From NCBI GenBank assembly GCA_023135835.1, contig JAGLSI010000005.1, positions 1 through 33,147 on the forward strand: a stretch of DNA of 33,147 nucleotides. The letters are read 5' to 3'. Shown here piece after piece: positions 1-7,608 of the stretch. Below the pieces are notes generated by a model, which saw only the letters and a program-made list of their open reading frames with translations, was not told where the DNA came from and did no database searches. How positions within the stretch are numbered: position 1 is the stretch's first letter; every line of letters begins with the position of its first letter. This stretch comes from Minisyncoccota bacterium. Its GTDB lineage: Bacteria; Patescibacteriota; Minisyncoccia; Phycocordibacterales; UBA12079. A program made the translations under genes and the position numbers.

Positions 1-197
1 TTTTCTAAATCAGAAATATCAGAAATTAAATGAATAAATAATCTGTCCATTCTTATGTTTTTTAACTCCCGAATTTGTTTATTAGAAACCTTATCATCAA
101 ACAAAGATGAAAAACCATAAATTGTATCTGTTGGTAATAAAAAAACTTTATTAATTAAGTTTTCTTTTTTTAATTCTCTCCAATTTGTTTTAATCAT
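1..197 (-). CDS. tsaC: Threonylcarbamoyl-AMP synthase (TsaC/Sua5/YrdC family), N-terminal part, truncated by window edge
   Basis: Reverse-strand translation MIKTNWRELKKENLINKVFLLPTDTIYGFSSLFDDKVSNKQIRELKNIRMDRLFIHLISDISDLE matches the YrdC pattern (PTDTIYG, I..LK..R...LFIHLIS). Confidence 0.7.
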   Translation of the reverse strand, partial: MIKTNWRELKKENLINKVFLLPTDTIYGFSSLFDDKVSNKQIRELKNIRMDRLFIHLISDISDLE

Positions 198-206
198 TTT
201 TATATT

Positions 207-1415
207 TTATTTAATCACACCACCTCCTAAACAAATATCTTTATCGTAAATTACAATAGATTGTCCTGAAGATGCTGTTTTTTGTTCTTTTTCAAAATTT
301 ACAAAAACTTTTTCTTGTCCAATCTCTGATTTAGGGTCATCTTTTCTTTCTAAAACACAATTTTGTAAGGTTTGACGATACCTAATTCGTGCTGAGTATT
401 TTTTATTTAAATCTGGTTCTTTTTCTAAAATCCAATTAATATCTTCAATCTCAAGTAAATTTTTATCATTACCCTGACCCCCTTCAATGGTAGCGCTCGG
501 AGCGCTACCATTTTTAATCTGAAAATCATGAGAAACTATTAAAGTATTTTTTTCTAAATCTTTTGCAACAACATAATAAGGATTATCATCAGTGCCTTTT
601 TCTAAAATTCTAAACCCGTGTCTTTGCCCTAAAGTATAATAATGTATTCCGTCATGTTCCCCTATTTTTTCTCCAACACTATTCAAAACATCTCCAATTT
701 TATGAGGGATAAATCTTTCTAAAAATTCTTTCATATCTACTTTTCCAACAAAACATAAACCTTGACTATCTTTTTTTTGAGCATTAATTAAATTAAATTT
801 TTTAGCTATTTTTCTTACTTCTGGTTTTTCAAACTCTCCAATAGGAAATAAGCAATGTTTCAATTGCTTCTGAGTTAAAGTCCACAAAAAATATGATTGA
901 TCCTTATTTTTATCTACCCCCGCCAATAACTCCCACTTGGTAACTTGATTACCAAGTGATTTCTCCGCACTTGGTAACTTGATTACCAAGTCATTTAAAC
1001 GAACATAATGACCTGTTGCAATATAATCAACTCCATTTTGTAAAGCAAAATCTAAAAAAGCTCCAAATTTTATCTTTTTATTACACATCACATCAGGATT
1101 AGGAGTTCTACCTTTTTTATACTCATCAATCATATAATCAAACACCCCTTGCTTATATTCTTTTTCTAAATCTAAATCTAAAAATGGAATCTCTAAAAAA
1201 GCACAAACACGCATTGCGTCTAAACGATCTTCTTTCCACTGACACTCTATAAAATCAGGTTGCCAAACTTTAATAAAAACACCAGTCACATCATAACCTT
1301 GATTTTTTAGCAAAACAGCAGTGACAGAAGAGTCCACCCCTCCTGACATTCCAACAAAAACCTTCCTTCCTCTTTGATAAGTAGATTTATTTTTTAATTT
1401 ATTTTTATTTTCCAT
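207..1415 (-). CDS. mnmA: tRNA-specific 2-thiouridylase MnmA
   Basis: VGMSGGVDSSVTAVLLK, NPDVMCNKKIKFG, ATGHYVR, KDQSYFLW, DSQGLCFVGK and YYTLGQRHGF motifs. Confidence 0.97.
   Translation of the reverse strand: MENKNKLKNKSTYQRGRKVFVGMSGGVDSSVTAVLLKNQGYDVTGVFIKVWQPDFIECQWKEDRLDAMRVCAFLEIPFLDLDLEKEYKQGVFDYMIDEYKKGRTPNPDVMCNKKIKFGAFLDFALQNGVDYIATGHYVRLNDLVIKLPSAEKSLGNQVTKWELLAGVDKNKDQSYFLWTLTQKQLKHCLFPIGEFEKPEVRKIAKKFNLINAQKKDSQGLCFVGKVDMKEFLERFIPHKIGDVLNSVGEKIGEHDGIHYYTLGQRHGFRILEKGTDDNPYYVVAKDLEKNTLIVSHDFQIKNGSAPSATIEGGQGNDKNLLEIEDINWILEKEPDLNKKYSARIRYRQTLQNCVLERKDDPKSEIGQEKVFVNFEKEQKTASSGQSIVIYDKDICLGGGVIK
486..512. repeat. Palindromic insert inside the mnmA coding sequence (AATGGTAGCGCT-CGG-AGCGCTACCATT)
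   Basis: Perfect 12-bp arms, 3-nt loop. Encodes part of NGSAPSATIEGG, which looks like an insertion relative to typical MnmA. Confidence 0.8.
935..991. repeat. Two direct copies of a 23-nt palindrome (ACTTGGTAACTTGATTACCAAGT) inside mnmA
   Basis: Identical copies at 935-957 and 969-991. Encoded segment NDLVIKLPSAEKSLGNQVTKW lies in a variable loop just before GVDKNKDQSYFLW. Confidence 0.85.
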
Positions 1416-1443
1416 AGTCTCTCTTACTTAAAAACCCTAATTT

Positions 1444-1477
1444 GTTATTATGATATTATTGATAATATCATAATAAC
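1444..1477. promoter_or_regulatory. Perfect palindrome (16-bp arms), candidate operator between the HTH gene and mnmA
   Basis: GTTATTATGATATTAT-TG-ATAATATCATAATAAC. Confidence 0.6.
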
Positions 1478-1485
1478 ATCAAACA

Positions 1486-1770
1486 TTAATTTATAACCTT
1501 TTCAGAAAAAGTTAAAAAATGTTTTCCTTTATCTGTAATTTTATGCTCAACTACTGAACCTTTATAGTTTTTATAAATAAAACCAACTTTTTCTAACCTC
1601 TGAGTATGGCTAGCTCCTGTCTGATAATTTATTTTTAAAATATCAGAAATTTCCTCAACACTTAGATTAGGATTTTTATTGATTAACATTAATATTTTAA
1701 TTCTTTTTTTATTAGCAACTGCTTTAAAATATAATTCCAATAATTTAATTTGTTTTTCTGCAATCTTCAT
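1486..1770 (-). CDS. ArsR/MarR-like winged-helix transcriptional regulator
   Basis: KRIKILMLINKNPNLSVEEISDILKINYQTGASHTQRLEKVGFIYKNYKGSVVEHKITDKG reads as a wHTH. Confidence 0.8.
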   Translation of the reverse strand: MKIAEKQIKLLELYFKAVANKKRIKILMLINKNPNLSVEEISDILKINYQTGASHTQRLEKVGFIYKNYKGSVVEHKITDKGKHFLTFSEKVIN

Positions 1771-1786
1771 AATTTTATCTCTCTTT

Positions 1787-1822
1787 TATTATTATGATAT
1801 TATTGATAATATCATAATAATA
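1787..1822. promoter_or_regulatory. Second palindrome (17-bp arms) upstream of the HTH gene, same core as 1444-1477
   Basis: TATTATTATGATATTAT-TG-ATAATATCATAATAATA. Confidence 0.6.
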
Positions 1823-1842
1823 TTTATGTTGATAACATTAGA

Positions 1843-2658
1843 TTAGTTATTATTCTTTAAAATTTTTTCAACTTGTTCTTTGCTTGGGGCTTTGCCGTGC
1901 CAAGTATAATCATTTTCAAATTCTTTGAAACCTTTTCCTGGGATTGTGTGAGCAATAATTACAACCGGTTTTTCTGTTATTTTTTTAGCAATTTCAAAAG
2001 CCCCGATAATTTGCTCAAAATCATGCCCGTCTACTTCTATTACATCCCAATTAAAAGCTTCAAATTTATCTCGTAATGGTTCTAGAGAAAGCACATCTTC
2101 AGTTTTTCCACTAATCTGAATTTCATTTCTATCCACAACAGCAATTAAATTATTTATTTTTTTATGTCCTGCTAACATTAAAGCCTCCCAAACTTGCCCT
2201 TCTTGTAATTCCCCATCTGACATTAAACAATAAAATTTTTTATCCGATTCTTTATTATCAATTTTTTCTGCCAAAGCCATTCCTACAGCCTGAGACAATC
2301 CAGAACCAAGAGGTCCTGAACTTGTTTCTAGTCCTTTCAACCACTCTTTGTGAGGATGCCCTTGCAAAGATGATCCGAATTTTCTTAAGGTATCCAATTC
2401 TAGTTTAGGGAAATATCCCAACTCAGCCATAACAACATACAATGCTGGACAAGTATGCCCATGAGAATAAATCACTCTGTCTCTGTCTTTCCAATCAGGG
2501 TTTTTAGGGTCATGATTCAAAATTCCAAAATATAATGCAACCAAAATATCTACCATCCCCAAAGGTCCTGCAGTATGTCCTGAACCAGCCTTGGCTAACA
2601 TTTTTAATATTTCTTCTCTAATTATTTGCGCTTTTTCTTTATATTTTTCTGTATCCAT
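1843..2658 (-). CDS. Transketolase, N-terminal (TPP-binding) subunit only
   Basis: GSGHTAGPLGMVDILVALY, GPLGSGLSQAVGMALAEK, DGELQEGQVWEALMLAGHKKINNLIAVVD, GKGF. 271 aa; no C-terminal half in the window. Confidence 0.92.
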   Translation of the reverse strand: MDTEKYKEKAQIIREEILKMLAKAGSGHTAGPLGMVDILVALYFGILNHDPKNPDWKDRDRVIYSHGHTCPALYVVMAELGYFPKLELDTLRKFGSSLQGHPHKEWLKGLETSSGPLGSGLSQAVGMALAEKIDNKESDKKFYCLMSDGELQEGQVWEALMLAGHKKINNLIAVVDRNEIQISGKTEDVLSLEPLRDKFEAFNWDVIEVDGHDFEQIIGAFEIAKKITEKPVVIIAHTIPGKGFKEFENDYTWHGKAPSKEQVEKILKNNN

Positions 2659-2840
2659 CCCATTAGAGACAATTTACAAGAAGTAAATAATCTTAAATTT
2701 AATTGTTAATTTTTAATTCCCGCCAAATCTCTAACGGGATTTATATTTACTTATTATATCTTATCCTTTGTTTAGTATCTAGCCCATTTTAAATCCCTGG
2801 ACATCCGATGTCCAAGTAAATTATTTAAGGAAAATGAAAA

Positions 2841-2862
2841 CCCCCTATTAAAAAATAGGAGG
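2841..2862 (-). terminator. Intrinsic terminator at the 3' end of the candidate ncRNA
   Basis: Minus strand CCTCCTATT-TTTT-AATAGGGGG followed by TTTTCATTTTCC. Confidence 0.6.
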
Positions 2863-3097
2863 AAGTAGCAGAGAGAGGGGAGGTTAATCCAAAACCTGTT
2901 CTAAACACCCTTGTTTATAGTCCTAAGTCTTCTCGTGTACTCTCTTAAGACCCCACAAATTATTAAAGAATCCCATTCTAGCGAGTTGAATAGCTTCCGA
3001 GGAAACCCTCCACTAAAACTTTACCTTAACATGCCCTTAGAAAAAACGACCGAATCGCATCCCTAGTGAATTATTACTCTCTGCTAGCTACGACTGA
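2841..3097 (-). ncRNA. Unclassified structured RNA candidate, about 255 nt
   Basis: Non-coding gap. Minus-strand TTGCTT (3126-3131)-17 nt-TATATT (3103-3108) promoter-like element; long-range closing stem 2866-2875/3077-3086 (TAGCAGAGAG/CTCTCTGCTA); terminator at 2841-2862. Confidence 0.55.
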
Positions 3098-3136
3098 AAT
3101 AGAATATACTCTTTTTTTAAAAATTAAGCAATAGTT

Positions 3137-3841
3137 TTAAGATAAATTATTTAATTTCTCAATATTTTCTGCAATTTGTTGCGAACTGTTATTTTCCCCA
3201 AAAATTGCTGAGCCAATAGCTAATCTTTCCGCTCCGGCATCAACTAAATCCCTAGAGTTTTCTAAGTTAACTCCCCCATCAACTGAAATTATCATTTCAG
3301 GATTTTCTTTTCTAAATTCTCGTATTTTTTCAATTACTGCGGGGTTAAAAGAACTTCCTTGCACCCCCACTCTATCAATCCCCATAAATTGCACAAAATT
3401 TATTTTATTTAAATAAGGATAAATTGTTTTAGTTGAAGTATTTGGAATTAAAGCTAAACCAATATCAGGTGAAAAATTTTCAAATTCAAAATTTGAAAGT
3501 TTTTCACCCCAATCTTCATAATGAAAAACGATTCTTTCAAAACCTGAATTACCCAACTCACTAAACCGTTCAGTTATTTTACTTTGCCCGTCTATAAGAT
3601 TAAGGTCTATATTTATATTCATTAAATCTAATTCAAAATCAAAAATATCTAAATATCTCTGGATTATAGAAAAATTAATATTTTCAAATAATTCATCATC
3701 ACAAATATCAATTTGCACCATCAACTTCTCTTCCATACCTAAAATTTGATAAGCCTCTTTCAGTAAATTTAATTTTACTTCTAAATCTTCAAAGCTTTTA
3801 GCTAAAATAGCTGGAATTATTTGTATTTTTTTATTAATCAT
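3137..3841 (-). CDS. Ribulose-phosphate 3-epimerase-like TIM-barrel protein
   Basis: IIPAILAKSFEDLE, FVQFMGIDRVGVQGSSFNP, ISVDGGVNLENSRDLVDAGAERLAIGSAIF. Canonical N-terminal metal-binding motifs look altered. Confidence 0.75.
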   Translation of the reverse strand: MINKKIQIIPAILAKSFEDLEVKLNLLKEAYQILGMEEKLMVQIDICDDELFENINFSIIQRYLDIFDFELDLMNINIDLNLIDGQSKITERFSELGNSGFERIVFHYEDWGEKLSNFEFENFSPDIGLALIPNTSTKTIYPYLNKINFVQFMGIDRVGVQGSSFNPAVIEKIREFRKENPEMIISVDGGVNLENSRDLVDAGAERLAIGSAIFGENNSSQQIAENIEKLNNLS

Positions 3842-3941
3842 AAGTTTATTTTAACATAAAAATTATGGACTGCCACAAAAAGTTATTTTTTTAATTAACT
3901 CAACTCGTTGAATTAATTAAAAAATAACTTTTCTCGCAGAG

Positions 3942-3968
3942 ACGGATTTTGGCTTCGCCAAAATCCGT
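3942..3968. repeat. Dispersed intergenic palindrome ACGGATTTTGGC-TTC-GCCAAAATCCGT
   Basis: Near-identical copies at 21488-21512 and 25987-26013. Confidence 0.8.
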
Positions 3969-4138
3969 TTGTTTTTATGTTTTAATGTTCTTGTGTTTTA
4001 ATGATTTTCCGCTATACTAATGAAAGTTATTTTAAAAAATAACTATATTATTAATCATATATTGAAAATTAATCTTTTTATAAAGAAATTCGGCAGATTG
4101 TGGATTTGTAAAAAATATTTCATTATATACTTTAAATT

Positions 4139-5233
4139 ATGTTAAATACTATAGAAGAAGAAAATAAAGATTTATTAGATGAATCTTTAATGTCTAGTTT
4201 CTTAGAGAAAACACAAGTCCTTCCAAAAACTGGTTCAATGATTGAAGGATCTGTTATCTCTTTAGAAAAAAATGCTGTTTTTATTAATCTACCCCCATTT
4301 GGAACAGGGGTAATTTTTGGTAAAGAATATATAACAGTAAAAGATGTTCTAAAAAATATCAATGTTGGAGATAAAATTATCGCTAAAATCATTGATCTTG
4401 AAGGAGAAAACGGTTACATAGAATTATCTTTGAAAGAAGCTCGTCAAGCTATCGTTTGGGGAGAAGCAGAAGAAATGATGAATTCTAAAACAATTTTAGA
4501 ATTACCTGTAAAAGAGGCAAACAAAGGTGGTTTAATAATAGAGTGGCAAGGAATTCAAGGATTTCTTCCTGCTTCACAACTTAAATCTGAACATTATCCT
4601 CAAGTAACAGATGGAAATAAAGATAGAATTTTAGAAGAACTAAAAAAATTAGTTGGGCAAAATCTTCCAGTAGCAATTATTGGTGCAATTCCTAAAGAAG
4701 GAAAACTAATATTCTCAGAGAAGAATATTACTCAGGCTCAAAAAACAGAAGCTGTTGAAAAATATGCTGTGGGTGATGTATTAGAGGGAGAAGTAACGAG
4801 TGCTGTTGATTTTGGAATCTTTGTAAAAATAGAAGATGATTTAGAAGGGCTTGTACATATCTCTGAAATCTCTTGGTCACTAGTTGAAGATCCTAAAACA
4901 ATGTTCAAACCTAATGACAAAATAAAAGTTAAAATTATTGAAATTGAAAAAGGAAAGATTTCACTTTCAATCAAAGCTCTTACTCAAAACCCTTGGGAAA
5001 AAGCAAAAAGTACATACAAAAAAGGAGATGATGTTAGTGGAGTTATTATTAAATTCAATAAACATGGAGCTTTAGCCAGTATTGAAGAGGGAGTAGCTGG
5101 TTTAGTACATATGTCAGAATTTGAAAATGAAACTAAATTAAGAGAAGCTCTTGAATTAGGCAAAAGTTACAATTTCAAAATTAGTATTTTTGAACCTGAA
5201 TCTCAAAAAATGATTTTGTCATTTGTATCATAG
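4139..5233 (+). CDS. rpsA: S1-domain RNA-binding protein (ribosomal protein bS1-like)
   Basis: Four S1-like repeats, e.g. VGDVLEGEVTSAVDFGIFVKIEDDLEGLVHISEISW and KGDDVSGVIIKFNKHGALASIEEGVAGLVHMSEF. Confidence 0.85.
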   Translation: MLNTIEEENKDLLDESLMSSFLEKTQVLPKTGSMIEGSVISLEKNAVFINLPPFGTGVIFGKEYITVKDVLKNINVGDKIIAKIIDLEGENGYIELSLKEARQAIVWGEAEEMMNSKTILELPVKEANKGGLIIEWQGIQGFLPASQLKSEHYPQVTDGNKDRILEELKKLVGQNLPVAIIGAIPKEGKLIFSEKNITQAQKTEAVEKYAVGDVLEGEVTSAVDFGIFVKIEDDLEGLVHISEISWSLVEDPKTMFKPNDKIKVKIIEIEKGKISLSIKALTQNPWEKAKSTYKKGDDVSGVIIKFNKHGALASIEEGVAGLVHMSEFENETKLREALELGKSYNFKISIFEPESQKMILSFVS

Positions 5234-5325
5234 AAAACAACTAAAATACAAACATAACACAAACTTGATACAGAAAAACTAAACAGCTACGATTTTTAAA
5301 TCGTAGCTGTTTAGTTTTTGTATAG

Positions 5326-5352
5326 ACGGGCGAGGCTTTGCCTCGCCCGTCT
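5326..5352. terminator. Strong GC hairpin GACGGGCGAGGC-TTT-GCCTCGCCCGTC between convergent rpsA-like gene and pth
   Basis: Perfect inverted repeat in a convergent intergenic gap. Confidence 0.5.
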
Positions 5353-5387
5353 TACTTTTGACTTTATGAACTTTATGGACTTTCGAT

Positions 5388-5981
5388 TCAATTATATTCA
5401 TTCATCGCCTTCACCCGTCCTTCTATAATAATAGAGTCTAAAGCCTTGGTAATTTTAGGTTGAGCTTTTTTTAAAATTTCTAAATCTTTTTTAGTAAAAT
5501 CTTTCATAAGAAAATCTAAAACTTTATTTTCACCTTTTACTTTTTTTAACTTACCCGTTGGAGTGATTGGAGTAATCCCCACCCGTAATCTTATAAATTC
5601 TTTGGTTTTAATTGTTTTAACAATTGATTCTAATCCTTTATGCCCCCCTGTTCCTTTATTCCAAGAAATTTTAAAATCACCTAAAGCTAAATCCAAGTCA
5701 TCATAAACCACAACTAAAGTCTCTGCTTTTTTCTTACTAGTAATCAAGGACTTTATACTCAAGCCTGATTTATTCATAAAAGTTTCTGGCTCAATTAATT
5801 TCACTTTATTCTTTCCAACAAATCCATCAGAAGTAATAGCTTTTAACTTTCCATCAATTAACCATTCTTCAAACTTATTTTTCTTTGCATAATAATCTAA
5901 AATAATCCGCCCTATATTATGACGAGTTTTTTCATATTCTTCTCCTGGATTTCCCAAACCTACAATTAAATACATACACAA
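5388..5981 (-). CDS. pth: Peptidyl-tRNA hydrolase
   Basis: MYLIVGLGNPGEEYEKTRHNIG, PETFMNKSG, VVYDDLDLALGDFKISWNKGTGGHKGLESI. The second Met is a possible start. Confidence 0.96.
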   Translation of the reverse strand: MCMYLIVGLGNPGEEYEKTRHNIGRIILDYYAKKNKFEEWLIDGKLKAITSDGFVGKNKVKLIEPETFMNKSGLSIKSLITSKKKAETLVVVYDDLDLALGDFKISWNKGTGGHKGLESIVKTIKTKEFIRLRVGITPITPTGKLKKVKGENKVLDFLMKDFTKKDLEILKKAQPKITKALDSIIIEGRVKAMNEYN

Positions 5982-6055
5982 TAGTATAAAGTAAAAAACT
6001 AAAAGTTGAAAGTAAAAATAATAGCGCTCGAAGCGCTATTATTTTAGTAAGAAAA

Positions 6056-6087
6056 AACCGCTGTGTTTATCCAAAAACACAGCGGTT
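6056..6087 (-). terminator. Intrinsic terminator for the 6124-6822 gene
   Basis: Minus strand AACCGCTGTGTTT-TTGGAT-AAACACAGCGGTT followed by TTTTC. Confidence 0.75.
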
Positions 6088-6123
6088 GATAACTTTTGTA
6101 GGATATCAAGCCTTCTAAATATT

Positions 6124-6822
6124 TTAATCAGGAAACGAAAATCGAGCGAGTATTTCTCCCCAATTTTTTCCTCCTCTCCGAATATCTTTCCGAGGGCCCC
6201 AGTTCCCTTCAAAATAAGGATACTTCTCCTCACCCAGAGGTGAATCCAAAAAATCTTGGGAAACGAGCCGTCCTGTTTTCTCATCAATCGAAATCATTCC
6301 CACATGGTTTGTACAGATGATCTCAACGCCCTCAAGCTTTCCTTTTCCCGAAAAACAATCAAAGGCTGCCGAAGCAGGATGGTCATGGTGGTTTTGGTCT
6401 GTCACCACCGCCACCTTTTTGATACCGGCACAAAGAGACAACAAAGCAATCGTTGTTCCAATAGGCATTTCTTGCCCTACATAATGTTCACCCTCCGGAT
6501 CTTGCGCCTGACGAGAAGCAAGGACCATCAAATCAGTCATGACAATGTCAAAGTCCGGATGGGTTGTCGCTTTCTTGTGACAATCACATTGAAACACAAA
6601 TCGAACTTCTCTTTCTTCTTCGTTGAGGTCACAAAGAGGTAGATCTTTGTATCTCTCATCAAAAAGCCTATCGGACTCATCATAATCAGTTTGAGCAATA
6701 AGAGCTTTCTGAGCCTCGTCGTAAGTTCCGACGATAGTTACATCATGACCCTCAAGGGTTAGCTCCGCTGACTTGCGGTGACTTTCACTGTCGTCAAATA
6801 CCAAAATCTTTAACTGTCCCAT
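6124..6822 (-). CDS. Receiver-like (CheY-fold-like) protein of unknown function
   Basis: Starts KILVFDDSESHRKSAELTLEGHDVTIVGTYDEAQKAL and contains DFDIVMTDLMV. SD AAAAGGAGAAGAAAG before ATG. Visibly higher GC than neighbours. Confidence 0.55.
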   Translation of the reverse strand: MGQLKILVFDDSESHRKSAELTLEGHDVTIVGTYDEAQKALIAQTDYDESDRLFDERYKDLPLCDLNEEEREVRFVFQCDCHKKATTHPDFDIVMTDLMVLASRQAQDPEGEHYVGQEMPIGTTIALLSLCAGIKKVAVVTDQNHHDHPASAAFDCFSGKGKLEGVEIICTNHVGMISIDEKTGRLVSQDFLDSPLGEEKYPYFEGNWGPRKDIRRGGKNWGEILARFSFPD

Positions 6823-7019
6823 CTTTCTTCTCCTTTTTCAGAATGATTCTAAGATTTAATTTCAAAAAACATTAACTTATCTGCTCAGTATAATATCAAA
6901 TAATATCAAACATGTCAAGTTGTATAACAATTTAAATTTCCTTGCTTATTTTTTAGAAACTATGTGGAATAGGTCATTTTTTTGACTTTAGGTTTTGATG
7001 AGAGTAAAATATTCCCAAG

Positions 7020-7571
7020 ATGAGTGAAAATAAAGAAAATTTTATTATAGAAACTCTTAAATTCTCCTTAATCGCCATTTTAATAGTGCTTCCTTTCAGG
7101 ATATTCATCGCTCAACCCTTTTTAGTTAGTGGAGCTTCCATGAGTCCTAATTTTGAAACAGGACACTATCTAATTGTAGACCAACTTTCATATAACTTTG
7201 AAGAACCTCAAAGAGGAGAGGTTATTGTTTTTCGTTACCCTAAAGATCCTAAAAAATTCTTTATCAAAAGGATAATCGGACTACCTAACGAAGTAGTAAT
7301 TCTTGAAAATAAGACTGTTACAATTAAAAATATAAACAATCCTGACGGTTTTAAGTTAAGTGAATCTTATGTCAAAAACTTTTCTGATAATAATATGAAA
7401 ATAACCTTAAGCGAAGGTGAGTATTTTGTAATGGGAGATAACCGACCAGCTAGTTCAGATTCTAGATCATGGGGAGTCCTCCAAGAAGACCTCATCATCG
7501 GAAGATCTTTCCTTAGATTATTCCCCTTTAACGAAATTGAGTTATTTCCTGAATATCCTGAAGACTTTTAA
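7020..7571 (+). CDS. lepB: Signal peptidase I
   Basis: VSGASMSPNFETGHYLIVDQLSY, GEVIVFRYPKDPKKFFIKRIIGLP, YFVMGDNRPASSDSRSWG. Confidence 0.97.
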   Translation: MSENKENFIIETLKFSLIAILIVLPFRIFIAQPFLVSGASMSPNFETGHYLIVDQLSYNFEEPQRGEVIVFRYPKDPKKFFIKRIIGLPNEVVILENKTVTIKNINNPDGFKLSESYVKNFSDNNMKITLSEGEYFVMGDNRPASSDSRSWGVLQEDLIIGRSFLRLFPFNEIELFPEYPEDF

Positions 7572-7608
7572 AACAATCTTAATTACTAAATCTTAATTCT
7601 ATAATAAA

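Noticed and set aside
1873-2076. ORF on + strand antisense to transketolase
   Set aside because: Fully antisense to a well-supported gene; low-complexity Phe-rich translation; no SD.
2841-3097. tmRNA or RNase P RNA identity for the ncRNA candidate
   Set aside because: No tRNA-like ends, tag-peptide ORF or conserved RNase P core seen by eye; left unclassified pending cmscan.
4132-4974. Minus-strand ORFs (4132-4392, 4738-4974) antisense to the S1 protein
   Set aside because: Antisense shadows of a conserved coding frame with no protein-like motifs.
6039-6642. ORFs 6039-6287 (-) and 6256-6642 (+) overlapping the receiver-like gene
   Set aside because: Alternative frames of the better-supported 6124-6822 ORF, which has an SD and terminator.
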